Shown here piece after piece: positions 53,901 through 64,000 of a stretch of DNA of 64,000 nucleotides. The translations under genes were made by a program, and so were the position numbers. Below the pieces are notes generated by a model, which saw only the letters and a list, made by a program, of their open reading frames with translations, made no database searches and was not told where the DNA came from. Within the stretch, counting starts at the first letter, position 1. Each line of letters opens with the position of its first letter. The DNA lies in the NCBI RefSeq assembly GCF_910592395.1, contig NC_088319.1:3720001-3784000 (forward strand), read 5' to 3'. This DNA comes from Lineus longissimus (Eukaryota; Nemertea; Pilidiophora; Heteronemertea; Lineidae).

Positions 53901-56900
53901 AACAAAACGGCCGACAGTCGGCCATCTTGAGTGCGAAATCAGCCATTATGAAACTTGGCCTTGATATTCACCCGATACACGTGGAGACCAAATATGAAAT
54001 GTCTAAGCCAACTCGTTCAGAATGTAGAGAGGTCACAAGGCATTTGCAAGTTTTACAACAAAATGGCCGACAGTCGGCCATCTTGAGTGCGAAATCAGCC
54101 ATTATGAAACTTGATATTCACCCGATACACATGCACACCAAATATGAAAAGTCTAGGTGAACTCGTTTAGAATGTAGAGAGGTCACAAGGCATTTCCAAG
54201 TTTTACAAAAAAATTGCCACTAGTCGGCCATCTTGAATGCAAAATCAGCCATTATCGAACTTGACCTTGAAATTTACACCATACACGTGCACACCAAATA
54301 TGAAATGTCTAGGTGAACTCATTCGGAATGTAGAGAGGTCACAAGGCATTTGCAAGTTTTATAAAAAAATGGCCGACAGTCGGCCATCTTGAGTGCGAAA
54401 TCAGCCATTATCGAACTTGGCCTTGATATTCACCCGATACACGTGGACACCAAATATGAAATGTCTAGGCGAACTCGTTCAGAATGTAGAGAGGTCACAC
54501 AGCATTTCCAAGTTTTACAACAAAATGGCCACTAGTCAGCCATCTTGAATGCAAAATCACCCATTATCGAACTTGACCTTGATATTTACACCATACACGT
54601 GCACACCAAATATGAAATGTCTAGGTGAACTCGTTCAGAATGTAGAGAGGTCACAAGGCATTTGCAAGTTTTATAAAAAAAATGGACGACAGTCGGCCAT
54701 CTTGAGTGCGAAATCAGCCATTATCGAACTTGGCCTTGATATTTACCCGATACACGTGGAGACCAAATATGAAAAGTCTAGGTGAACTCGTTCAGAATGT
54801 AGAGAGGTCACACGGCATTTCCAAGTTTTACAACAAAATGGCCACTAGTCAGCCATCTTGAATGCAAAATCACCCATTATCGAACTTGACCTTGATATTT
54901 ACACCATACACGTGCACACCAAATATGAAATGTCTAGGTGAACTCGTTCAGAATGTAGAGAGATCACAAGGCATTTGCAAGTTTTACAAAAAAATGGCCG
55001 ACAGTCGGCCATCTTGAGTGCGAAATCAGCCATTATCGAACTCGGCCTTGATATTCATCCGATACACGTAGACACCAAATATGAAATGTCTAGGCAAACT
55101 CGTTCAGAATGTAGAGAGCTACAAGAGTGTGACATACAGACGGCCAGACGGTCGGACGGACAATCCTGATAAAAACAATATATCCGAACTTTCTCCGAAA
55201 GTGCGGATATAATAATACACAATGCCGTAGTGCAGCTATCATGAATATCAATTTGTTGAAAATTAGTATTTATAGTAATAGCATTTATAGTAATAGTATT
55301 TATAGTACCTAATAGTATTTGTATATCTCTCTACACTAAGGCAATGCGGAAAATTATATTGAGTATGTATTTACGCAATTGAAAGTATTCAAATTCAATC
55401 ACAAATTCAAAATTTTTAACGAACAGCGTAGGCCTTTAAGTAAACCGCAGAAATAAATAATATACATTAAACTGGGACCTGCGACGATATGCAATTGAAC
55501 TTCTTCAGTCTAGTCACTCAGTGTGTACGTTACGTTACGGCAAGGCACCTCTGTAGGTAGAAAAAGCATTCCTTTGTAAGAAGTTTGCAAAAACCTTTAT
55601 GTATCTTACCAATGATGTTCCTTCAATATACTGCGAACATAGCATGACGTTGCCTCCACTGGGCTGCAGTACTCTTTGATGGCCTCCATCACATGTTCTG
55701 GAGGGCACACCACGTTCTTCCCAGCTTTGACCAACAGCTTCACAAGGACACATCGGAGCTCTTCATTCAGACTTGGCGGGCAGATCACTGCATCATCCAA
55801 CATGACAGAGGCCTCATTACAACCACCAACTGTTGGGAACAGAGGCATCTTCAGAGCTCTTCTGGAGAAGGACGGCAGCAGAATTTCCCGCCACTTTTCC
55901 TCCACTTCCTTGACACTTGGAAAATACTGGTAGATGGAGTCACCTGAAACATGTTTATCCTTGGTTGCATCCTGCAGAAGCCTTGCATAGGCCACTGGTA
56001 GAAGCTCTGTCACAAGACAATGGTTCCACTTTAATTCTGTTGGCATGTCTTCCAGATCCAGGTTCCCATCTTGGTCTGTTGGCCACTCAATCTTACTCCT
56101 CTTCGAATCAACAGCAAAGAAGCTATTCACATGGACTGGCAGACCTGTTGGGCTAGCTTTCCCATCTACAGGCAATGGCAAGAAGCAGAACAAATGTCCC
56201 TCACTGACTGGCAAGCAGTGGTCAGATGCATTATCTTTAAGAGGCATTGCTACACCGACAATGGGGTTGTTACTCAAGTCTTTGTCTCGCAACATTCTCT
56301 CAAAAGTCTCGGACACATTGACACTGTTGTAGTAATAACAAACAAGAAACCTTTGAGATGTCCCCTCAACTGGACGACCAGTCAAAGTATTGATGTCGAT
56401 CATGTAGGTCAAATGGCGCTCGGTCTTAGGCAACTTGGTGTCGATCTCCTTAAAAAACTTTCCGCGCTCCTGTAGCCTTGGGTCGGTAACGTTTTTGACA
56501 CTCACACAAAATTTCCATTGTTGTTCTCCACTTGGTTCTCTGGTGAATACCTCAATCGACTCAAGTGACTTCAAGAACAAGAGGTTCATTGATGCCTGCG
56601 TTTTTAGTGTCTCAAAGATATTGGTGATCTTTTCACGTGTGTAAACAGTATCTGAAACCTTGTAAGTACATCCAACCCTGCGTAAGGGGAAGCGAAATAT
56701 AGTTCCTTTGTACAATCCACTCTTGCAAGTAGCCTCAGTGAAATTGAATTTTCCCAGATAGGGCTTCAACTCATTGGGATGAGTGAGTAAGAGTTTGGAA
56801 TGCTTGTGCATGAGTGATTCATCTTCTACATTTGGGTCTATCTTACCAAGGTACTTCCCACTTAGCAAACACGGTAACTCTGTAATAGAAATTGATTGAA

Positions 56901-59900
56901 CAGTCACAGCAATGAACAAAGCTGTTAGTTGCCTACTATAGTTAGACTTCCATATATTCAACTCCCCATATTTTTGGCGATCCCATCTGTATTGTCTAAC
57001 TATGGCATGTCTATTTCGTCCCAGGGACACTTTCACCAACTTGCCACATCTAAATTAGCCCCACTGAGCTCCATATGGGGCTTCATGGGGCCGGCAACCC
57101 TTTGACGCCCGAGCCAAAACTACCCCCAGATGCCGAGACCCTTTTTATCATTGAGTAATGATGATTCTTCCTGCTGAAATTTGATCAGGCCATGAACTGG
57201 GTCCTTACCTGTCATGTGAAATACGGACTTGAATCCACGGCCAAACCTCCCAACTTTGGAGCGATCCACTAACTTGCTGCTATTTTGTATGCTGACCAAG
57301 TTTTTGAAGTCATCATCAGAAAACATGGCATCATTGTAGGCATACAACGCAGGACCCTGTAAAAGAGGAATTGAAATCGGTGATAACACAGAATACCAAA
57401 GAATTTCAGAGAATATCCGGAGGCAGGTCTCTATCTGATCACCATAGACCTGTTTTGGCTGAATCTTTTCAATCTCAGGCCATGGCCATAGAAAGTTGTA
57501 CATTGTATAAATTGAATCTCCTTTGGTGATATTTTTAAGTCAAAGGTAATCTTAGGGCTTTTCTCTTTGTATGTTAAAGAGCTAAACACTGATCATCTCA
57601 TTAGGACTGAACACCAAAACTTCCGTGTTTACGGGGAGTGATAAATAGCTCTCCATCGAACAGATTTACGAGAGTGAAAATGAAAGACTTATTTTATCTA
57701 TTTCTGTGGGCTACCGGCATGGGGATCTCATTATGCCCTGCGAGAAATCAGCCGATGTGACCCAATCATTCCCAACTCCTCGGTGCGCACTCAACTGACC
57801 TGAAATGCAGCGAGCTTGTCTTCAAACAGGCCATCACTTGGATACTCCTCTTCATCATAGAGGAACTTTATCGTCTTGGCACCAGCATCTTCAGCATTTT
57901 GGATCAGCTCCTAATGAAAGTTTCCAAATTGCACATTTCAATAAAATGTTAACTCTTTGATGCAATGGCATAATTTTCGTTTAAAAAAAGATAATTTTGA
58001 TAAAAAATATTTAACGAGTCATCCTACTGCTCAAAACTACTTTCATTAGACATTATTGTAGCTCTCGGTTTCTTCTTTCATCCCAAACATAGTAACAGAA
58101 CTTTTTTTGCTGTTCTTTTACAATTTTGTTGTACATGTAGAGCATCTAGAAATGTCAACATTGAGCAAAAAATGTTTATAGTGACTATGTGTTCTTTTCA
58201 CTATCATATTTTTCAAAGATTAAAGCAGAAACCATGGTGAATTGCAAATAATACAGCTTCAAACATCACGCATGCTATGAAGTTTGCTCACAGACACAGA
58301 GATGCCACCTTTCAACATATATGTGGATCACATTTATCTAAACAATGAAACGACCAAGGGCCATTGTGCTCACCGTAAAGATAATTCCTCCTGGTTACGA
58401 AACATACGAAACATCCTACGTGTATAGTATATAGGTCAAACCAAAGTCGTAATGACATGTGATGTATCGTTGCTTGGAGTACCTACCATAAAAATATCAT
58501 CAAAAACAAGATATGGCACTTTTACCTTTTTTAGTTTTGGCCTCCTGGTGGCCAAGTCAAGTATCAGATCAACGTGCCATAGTAACGCTCAAACGGCCAA
58601 TTTACGCCATTTGACCTCTGTGACCTTGAAAATTAGGTCAAATCAAAAACCCGTACGATATGTGATGTATCCTTGCTAGGAGAACCTACTATAAAATATT
58701 TTCGAAAACCAGTCACTTGATCATAAGAGAGATATCACACATTTTAGGTGTCCACTTCTGGGCCCCTGGTGGCCAAGTCAAGAATCAGATCGGACCAATA
58801 TTCATTGTCAGAGGTCCCCTGACCTGGGGAATCCTGTGTACAAAGTTTCAAGTTCATAGCTCTAGCGGTTGAGAAAAGTGCCACTGTTTTTTAAACAGAA
58901 TACAGACAAAGACGACGGCGGCGACGGACGCAGCAGTGTTGTATAGACTCCCCTACGGTGAGTCAAAAAGTATCTAGCACGAACTCAAATCTTTTATTGC
59001 CCATAAAGATATCTCACATATAAAGTCAAAATCTTTTGAAAGAAGAAAATTACTGAATAATACATGTAGTACCACTCACTTTCAATATCTGTTCATTGGC
59101 AGGATAATCTTTGAGAATAGCCTTCAGGGTATCTATCAATGTCGGTTTCTTCCACTTCATGGATAGGTCATCTTCTGAAAGGTCAATAGAGGAGTTGTGA
59201 GCCAAAAGGGAAGGGGGACTCACAGGCCTGGGGTACTCATGCAAGTTAATCGATTCTGAAAACTGTCCCCTATGGAGACCAGATGCCATTTTGGACCTCA
59301 TATGGAATCCAAACTTATCTTAAAGGGACAATATAGGCAGCAGCTAGGCAGGCAAGTTAAAGTTACACAAAGTCGCCAATAGGTGTCTCTCACATCTCAC
59401 AGTACGTCAAAATGACTCACACTTTTACGAGGAATATATTTAGTGCTTAATCTGACATGATCCAGGGCCCTTACTGTGTATATTAGTCACCTAAAGATGG
59501 CCAAATTAGCCCCTCTGCACCTGCCTATAATCCCCCTTGAACTGGTGTCCAAAAGTTACGAGGAGATTATGCCGACCATCTTATTAAAAATAACCAGCTC
59601 GACTCCCCTTGGCAAAACCAAGATATCCAAAAACCCTGGAACATTGATTTCAATTAGATTTTCATTTTCCACGGTCGTTTCATTTTCACTATCTGTAGTG
59701 AAAAAATAGCATCGCAGAGCGAGCATAACCCCTCAGCCTATTAAGGTTGAAGGTGAGATAATGGTGAAGTTGGCTTAGTGGAGTGGCTAGTTTGCATATG
59801 GGAATTATAATTGTGGAAACCTATTTTGAGGATGCGAGCGTGGTGGCCATATTGAATTTCAAATCGGCTGATTTTCGAAAGGAACCTTCCCCTTACAAAA

Positions 59901-60785
59901 CTGCATTAGGCCTACACCCACTAAAAATTGATTCCATCCTCCAAGCTGTTCTCCTTGAAATTGACGGAAACCGATTTCAAGCACGTTGCCCTGGTGACCA
60001 TATTGAGAATCAGAACGAGCCGGTTTTCGAAAGGAACCTTCCTCTAGTCACCCCCAACGTACATACCAAAAATGAATTTGACCAAACGAACGGTTCTCCT
60101 CGAAATTGATGGAAACCGATTTCAAACACGCTGCCCTGGTGGCCATATTGATAATCGGAACAAGCCCGTTTTCAAAAGGAACCTTCCTCTAGTCATCCCA
60201 ATGTACATACCAAAAATGAATTTGATCAGACGAACGGTTCTCCTCGGAATTGACGGAAACCAATTTCAAACACGCCGCCCTGGTGGCCATATTGATAATC
60301 GGAACAAGCCCATTTTCGAAAGGAACCTTCCTCTAGTCACCCCCAACGTACATACCAAAAATGAATTTGATCAGACAAACGGTTCTCCTCGAAATTGATG
60401 GAAACCGATTTCAAACACGCTGCCCTGGCAAGATAAAGTTACACAAAGTCACCAATAGGGGTCTCTCACATCTCACAGTACATCAAAATGATTGACTCTT
60501 GTAAGAGGAATATATTTAGTGTTGAATCTGAAATGACCTAGGGGCCTTAACTGTGTATATCAGTCACCTGAAGATGGCCAAATTAGCCCCTCTGCTCCTG
60601 CCTATAGTCCCCCTTTAAACCACCCCATATCAATGTACAGAATTTGTACCTTCATCTGCAGTACTTGGGCTGTGCAGTTGTTCCAATCTGGAGACACCAT
60701 GCTCTTCATGCAGCGCCTGTCGCTTTGGTTGTTCATGCTCACTCCTCCTCCCCGTGGATCCACTCGATATTTTGCGTTTAGGCAT
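38656..60785 (-). CDS. SACS-like: Sacsin-like protein, complete, 8 exons, 4,457 residues
   Basis: Exons 60785-60650, 59318-59080, 57910-57800, 57356-57209, 56879-55610, 52455-52205, 50266-39339 and 38946-38656 agree in phase at every join and total 13,374 nt. The product has three sacsin-repeat regions, each with an Hsp90-type ATP-binding fold: Asn box ELIQNAEDAGA (about residue 126), ELVQNADDAGA (about 1480) and ELLQNADDAGA (about 2520), each followed 70-80 residues on by a Gly loop (GRFGRGFKSVFH, GQFGLGFNAVYN, GQYGIGFNSVYH). Near residue 4,207-4,245 lies a J-domain-like segment whose HPD is replaced (KWQMEAN), and a HEPN domain closes the protein (about 4,320 to end). Vertebrate sacsin has a ubiquitin-like domain at the N-terminus; here there is instead a short basic segment. 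Sacsin is a cytosolic chaperone-related protein acting in proteostasis and the cytoskeleton. The giant exon is a family hallmark. One of an expanded invertebrate family or the single orthologue: not decided here. Confidence 0.95.
39339..50266 (-). CDS. Sacsin-like exon 7: giant 10.9-kb exon
   Basis: 10,928 nt open without a stop, entering phase 1 after TTATTTCAG and leaving phase 0 at CAG|GTGAGC. It carries the end of repeat 1, all of repeats 2 and 3, the J-like segment and the first half of HEPN. A small in-frame duplication (LPQDCSLPQDCSLP) lies at about 43103-43140. Confidence 0.96.
50562..51597. mobile_element. GCTCACC...GGTGAGC repeat, copy B (intronic)
   Basis: Starts AAATGGTCCAGGGACCATGTG then GCTCACC; ends GCTCCCCAGAGGTGAGC. 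The interior has CAAGATGGCCGCCTGG units and one GATCTCTGTGACCTTGAA block. It sits in the intron before the giant exon. Confidence 0.68.
52205..52455 (-). CDS. Sacsin-like exon 6
   Basis: A 251-nt phase 2-1 exon, donor GTAAGT. It encodes KKLSRPEKLCLLKFLIEDSA and VYIIDDERRKLLPTLEDLML. It has no ATG-led ORF of its own over most of its length. Confidence 0.9.
52750..55212. repeat. 156-bp tandem array (about 16 units) with 618-bp higher-order repeat
   Basis: CTAGGTGAACTCGTTCAGAA recurs at 52761, 52917, 53073, 53229, 53385, 53535, 53691, 53847, 54003, 54153, 54309, 54465, 54621, 54778, 54934 and 55090: steps of 156 (two of 150, one of 157). A four-unit block of 618 bp is repeated (53.16-53.64 and 53.77-54.26 kb). 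Units alternate a palindromic core (ATGGCCGACAGTCGGCCAT) with a variant (CCACTAGTCAGCCAT). The array ends with ATCCGAACTTTCTCCGAAAG and TGCGGAT, a terminal stem also seen at 27.01 kb. It lies in the sacsin intron between exons 5 and 6. Confidence 0.93.
55610..56879 (-). CDS. Sacsin-like exon 5: body of repeat 1
   Basis: A 1,270-nt phase 1-2 exon. It starts ELPCLLSGKYLGKIDPN (matching DVPSFVxxEY...FDP of the other repeats), includes FRFPLRRVG and FCFLPLPVDGKASPTGLPVH, and ends KEHH before a GTAAGA donor. Confidence 0.93.
57209..57356 (-). CDS. Sacsin-like exon 4: first Gly loop
   Basis: A 148-nt phase 0-1 exon, donor GTAAGG. It encodes GPALYAYNDAMFSDDDF and KVGRFGRGFKSVFHMT, the lid and glycine-rich loop of the ATP site. 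Confidence 0.93.
57800..57910 (-). CDS. Sacsin-like exon 3: first ATP-binding Asn box
   Basis: A 111-nt phase 0-0 exon with donor GTCAGT. It encodes ELIQNAEDAGAKTIKFLYDE, the GHKL Asn box, with Glu where the other two repeats have Asp (QNADDAGA). Confidence 0.93.
58348..58967. mobile_element. GCTCACC...GGTGAGC repeat, copy C (intronic)
   Basis: Begins AAACGACCAAGGGCCATTGTG then GCTCACC, ends CTCCCCTACGGTGAG; the interior has TTGACCTCTGTGACCTTGAA and a GAC-rich end. It is shorter than copies A and B. It is in the sacsin intron between exons 2 and 3. Confidence 0.68.
59080..59318 (-). CDS. Sacsin-like exon 2
   Basis: A 239-nt phase 1-0 exon after CCCTTTAAG, donor GTGAGT. It contains two Met (in HMRSKMASG) that could be alternative starts, and ends TLIDTLKAILKDYPANEQIL, the entry helix of the first sacsin repeat. 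An in-frame TAA sits just upstream across the acceptor. Confidence 0.88.
59351..60615. repeat. Composite repeat: 190-bp direct repeats flanking a 144-bp tandem array
   Basis: The segment about 59351-59535 (AAAGTTACACAAAGTC...CCTATAATCCCCCTT) recurs at about 60428-60612. Between them, units of 144-145 bp starting near 60072, 60216 and 60361, plus diverged ones before, stay open in one plus-strand frame. It occupies the first intron of the sacsin-like gene. Confidence 0.75.
60650..60785 (-). CDS. Sacsin-like exon 1: basic N-terminus
   Basis: ATG at 60783-60785, 45 codons plus 1 nt, donor GTACAA. It begins MPKRKISSGSTGRRSEHEQP, rich in Lys/Arg. An acceptor-like TTGCAG lies 17 nt upstream, so a 5' UTR exon probably precedes it. 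The phase-1 join to exon 2 is exact; exon 2 has no alternative upstream in-frame ATG before its acceptor. Confidence 0.7.
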
Positions 60786-61121
60786 ATTGGCAACTTATTT
60801 TTACCTGCAATAACATGATAGAGGAAATTTATGAAACTGCTAGTTACTGGGAACACAAGTTATAGAAAGATACTGAAGGCAGTGATCAAAAGGATGCATT
60901 TTAAAGATTCGCATTGGCTTTTTGCGAAGTACAGGGCAAAATACATCTAGACTGCAGAGGCTTATAACTTTGAACATTTTCAAAATAGAATTCATCCACA
61001 AGCGCTAAGTCTGTTGACCCCCCAGTCAAACCTCAGCAACTCAGATGATATCCCACCATCACAATTCCACTGCGCCAGGAGTGTAGATTTGTCTGTGATG
61101 TTCCTCTTATCTGTAAAATCC
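60786..61121. other. Upstream flank of the sacsin-like gene
   Basis: Likely contains a 5' UTR intron or the promoter. Nothing recognisable beyond the acceptor-like TTGCAG immediately upstream of the start exon. Confidence 0.4.
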
Positions 61122-61345
61122 CTGAATACATTCGCAAGTCAGTGGTCTATAAGATCCCTGAATACACTCCAAAGTCAGTGGTTGGGGTCACAAATCTATA
61201 AAATCCATGAATACACTCCAGAGTCAGTGGTTGGGGTTCCAAATTTTTTAAATCCCTGAACTCACTCCAAAGTCAGTGGTTGGGTCACACATCTATAAAA
61301 ACCCTAAATACACTCCCGAGTCAGTGGGGGAGGTTCAAAATCTTT
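61122..61345. repeat. 49-bp minisatellite, about 4.5 units
   Basis: Units of about 49 bp starting TGAATACACTCCAAAGTCAG and containing GTGGTTGGGGTCAC and AAATCTATAAAATCC; the first unit is shorter. Confidence 0.85.
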
Positions 61346-63240
61346 ACTAAACCCCTAGCTGAGTTGTGCGTTTGGCGGAGTTTTGAAATGGGTGAGCCTG
61401 GAAATTTTGGGTAATATTTCCGTCGACATCATTTTTTCCAATAGTAGGACCCAAGGCTACACAAGAAAATACAACCAAGTTCAGTTTGGGAGGGGGAGGG
61501 GGCGGGGGGGGGCTGAATGTGGACCCCTAGCACATGGCCTATAAGGATTGTAGGTCTACATTGTACTGATGGAAGTAAATTCTCTGCTCACACAATTAAT
61601 ATAAGTTATTACATTATAATACGGTAGGCCTACAGGTATCATGATATAACAACAGCGACACTATCAATGAAATGAAATAAGGAAAGCGGAAGTTCTGAAA
61701 TCTGTCTGTATCATATACAGCTCTAGTGGTGTCTTACCTTACAATGTGTGAAACTGCCGGTTTCAAGGCAAGCGACATTCTCAAACAGCATACTGATTCT
61801 TTTACCAACTTTAGTTTAAGTCCATAAGACCAGTAAATCCTGATTATCGAGTGGCAGAGTATATTGAAAATCCACTCAGTCTGGTGCCTGGATGGGACTA
61901 GTACGGCGGAATCATTGAATAGCGCTTATATAGTATTCCAACTGAATAGATTCGGTGAATCCTAGGGCGGATGTCCCAACTATCGTATATCACGACTTTG
62001 CGACGAGCAGAATGGGGGGGCGACCATTATTTTTGACCCCGCCATTTTGTCATCCTTAAACAAACTTCGGGCTAACACGGCGGAAGTATTGTGGATGGTG
62101 TATTGCTTGGTCATGGGTTCGATTCTTGGGATTTAAACTCCTCAAGTACGTAAGCCATGGTTTGAATCAGGATATTTCTCCTCAATGTGATGGTGAGGTG
62201 CGTTGGTTATAGGTACAATTCTTGATAGTTACTAGGGTTGCGTAGTGCTTCGGTCATGGGTTCGATTTTGAGAAATACTCATGTGTTGTGCGGGTCTCAG
62301 CCCCCTGTTTACCTCAATATTTAACATATACCTTCCATTCGTCGCGATGGCGCTATCTATCCATCCCCATGTCACAAGATAATAGTCCCAGTGATTTGCA
62401 CTTGTAGCCACTCAATTGAAGTTATGACCATAGCAGTCAATATATGCACAGTTAGATGCTGGCGCCCCCTATCCATCACCATGAACTTAGCCAAACTCAT
62501 ATTCCAAACTAACCTAAATATGACAAGATAATTGTCCCTTTAACTGCCAATGAATCACCTGTGTCTAAAAGTAGTATTCCATCGCTTCGACCGCCAGTCC
62601 AAAACCTTGTGTGCTAGCTTGATCGACTCCACTGAGCTTGCGTTTGGCCTATACTTTTGCAATGATAACTCCCCATGTAACCACGATGCTAGGATGACCA
62701 GGCTGTGTATTGTATAAATGTAAATACACCTGGGGACCGTTGCTCTCGTTGCGTTGCGTGGCTTTCTTTGCGCAAAGTCCAGTAAGCCTGAATAAGATAC
62801 TTGAAAATAGATTCGATGAATCCGCGCAGATGACAGCCTTATTAACATTATGGATTCATTGAATCTCGGTGAGTTGGCGCACTTGACACATTTTGATATC
62901 ACTATTGATTGGCGACAGTCTTGTTCCTGCTCCAAGGACAATGGACGACGAGTGACTAGCCTACACCCTAAATAAGCCCGGTGTAACATCTGTGGTTGTT
63001 CCCCATGTTTCAGTGTTTCCAAACAATAGGCAGCTAGAGAGACCATGACTTTTCAATAGGGGGGATACACAGAAAAACTCGTCAATCTAGTTTTGAGCGT
63101 TCCCAAACAATGAGGGGAAACACTCAAAAACAGAAACACTCAAAAACATTACACCTGCTCTGCCGCCTGACTACGACAATGGAGGGACAACTCCATGAAC
63201 CACATGCGGAAATAAGGGTTCAATAGCAGCTATAGCTTCG
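61346..63240. other. Intergenic, no gene seen
   Basis: G-runs at 61491-61511 and other low-complexity stretches. The open frame at 63046-62555 (minus) has no domain or splice context and looks incidental. Confidence 0.4.
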
Positions 63241-63945
63241 CAACCAAGTCCCTGCGGCGTAATGAAACTTGTTGTGACTGCGCTAGCTGCCCACCCAAGA
63301 CCCTCTAAAATAATAAGACTGGTCGTGACAGCGCTAGCTGCCCACCCAAGTCCCTCTAAATCAATAAGACTGGTTGTGACTGCGCACCCAAGTCCCTCTA
63401 AAAGAAGAAGACTGGTTGTGACAGCGCTAGCTGCCCACCCAAGACCCTCTAAGATAATAAGACTGGTTGTGACAGCGCTAGCTGACCACCCAAGACCCTC
63501 TAAAATAATAAGACTGGTTGTGACAGCGCTAGCTGCCCACCCAAGACCCTCAGATAATGAGACTGGTTTTGACAGTATACACCAAGCTGTGCAGTCAAAT
63601 TTCCTCATAGCTGTTCACTCTGAGTCCGTCTAATGTAATAAGACTGGCTGTGACAGCCCTAGCTGAGCAGTGCACTCAAGTCCGTCTTAAGTAATTAGAC
63701 TGGTTGTGACAGCCCTAGCTGAGAAGTGCACTCAAGTCCGTCTTAAGTAATTAGACTGGTTGTGACAGCCCTAGCTGAGCAGTGCACTCAAGTCCGTCTT
63801 AAGTAATTAGACTGGTTGTGACAGCCCTAGCTGGGCAGTGCACTCAAGTCCCTCTAATGTAATAATCTGGCTGTGACAGCCCTAGCTGAGCAGTGCACTC
63901 AAGACCCTCTAAAGTAATTAGACTGGTTGTGACAGCCCTGCTGGC
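63241..63945. repeat. Minisatellite, units of 42-57 bp, about 13 copies
   Basis: Units contain GACTGGTTGTGACAGC, GCTAGCTG and CACTCAAGTCC/CACCCAAGACC. The left part has 51-bp units (one 42), the right part 56-57-bp units with GCTGAGCAGTGCACTC. The 51-bp units are a multiple of three, which leaves both strands open locally. Confidence 0.88.
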
Positions 63946-64000
63946 GACTCTTATATTCACTTTAACAAAAGGACCGGACATAGATTCCGTGGGGGAATTG
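63943..64000. repeat. Interspersed repeat terminus, copy 2 (cut by window end)
   Basis: Matches 28990-29040: GGCGACTC, TTCACTTTAACAAAAGGACC, GGACATAGATTCCG. It starts exactly where the minisatellite ends. Confidence 0.6.

Noticed and set aside
53270-54160. Two nearly identical 90-codon plus-strand frames
   Set aside because: They are shadows of the 156-bp array's higher-order repeat, not genes.
62555-63046. 163-codon minus-strand frame
   Set aside because: No recognisable domain, low-complexity surroundings and no splice support; likely chance.
63171-63608. Long open frames on both strands with repeats of a GLGWAASAVTTS type
   Set aside because: They are translations of a minisatellite whose 51-bp units are a multiple of three; no start context, splice sites or family resemblance.
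1-64000. CRISPR arrays, operons, prokaryotic ribosome binding sites
   Set aside because: The window is clearly eukaryotic with spliced genes; tandem repeats here are minisatellites and transposon-derived arrays without spacer structure.

Overview
This window is nuclear DNA from a multicellular animal. Coding sequence is broken into exons with consensus GT-AG borders (plus two likely GC-AG introns). Introns are 0.2-3 kb and full of foldback/MITE-like elements, minisatellites and tRNA-derived repeats. The gene content (a multi-Ig receptor, a rhodopsin-type GPCR, a sushi plus F-type lectin protein, a sacsin homologue) and the repeat style suggest a marine invertebrate. I cannot decide between an invertebrate deuterostome and a lophotrochozoan from sequence alone. 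All exon borders below were read by eye from splice signals and checked for phase agreement; none is backed by transcript data.

Layout. All four recognisable genes lie on the minus strand. (1) About 1.5-12.6 kb: a type I membrane IgSF receptor with a signal-peptide exon, an array of phase 1-1 Ig exons, a transmembrane exon and small cytoplasmic exons carrying YxN, YxxM and YxxL tyrosine motifs. The Ig array grew by visible tandem duplication, and two of its exons are dead (one frameshifted, one with a stop and cut by a duplication breakpoint). (2) 13.6-14.0 kb: a 402-bp LTR-type element with no coding capacity (TRIM-like) whose LTRs contain a tRNA-like A box and B box. (3) 14.1-16.2 kb: a complete three-exon class A GPCR of 370 residues. 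(4) 16.2-19.8 kb: no active gene seen; a broken ethanolamine-kinase-like fragment lies at 18.97 kb. (5) 19.8-30.7 kb: a probably secreted protein with four sushi domains followed by two F-type lectin domains; its 5' end was not found. (6) 31-38.6 kb: mostly repeats, including several large inverted repeats. (7) 38.7-60.8 kb: a complete eight-exon sacsin-like gene (13,374 nt of CDS, 4,457 residues) dominated by one 10.9-kb exon, with a 156-bp tandem array in one intron. (8) 60.8-64 kb: two minisatellites and no gene.

How the genes relate. The genes are not an operon and no common pathway is proven. The Ig receptor and the sushi/F-lectin protein both have features of self/non-self recognition or adhesion. 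The sacsin homologue is a predicted cytosolic chaperone-like protein. The strongest leads are the TRIM with a possible Pol III promoter inside its LTRs, the duplicated and partly decayed Ig exon array with duplicated SH2-docking motifs, the F-lectin pair in which only one domain keeps the ligand motif, and the sacsin whose J-like segment has lost HPD.
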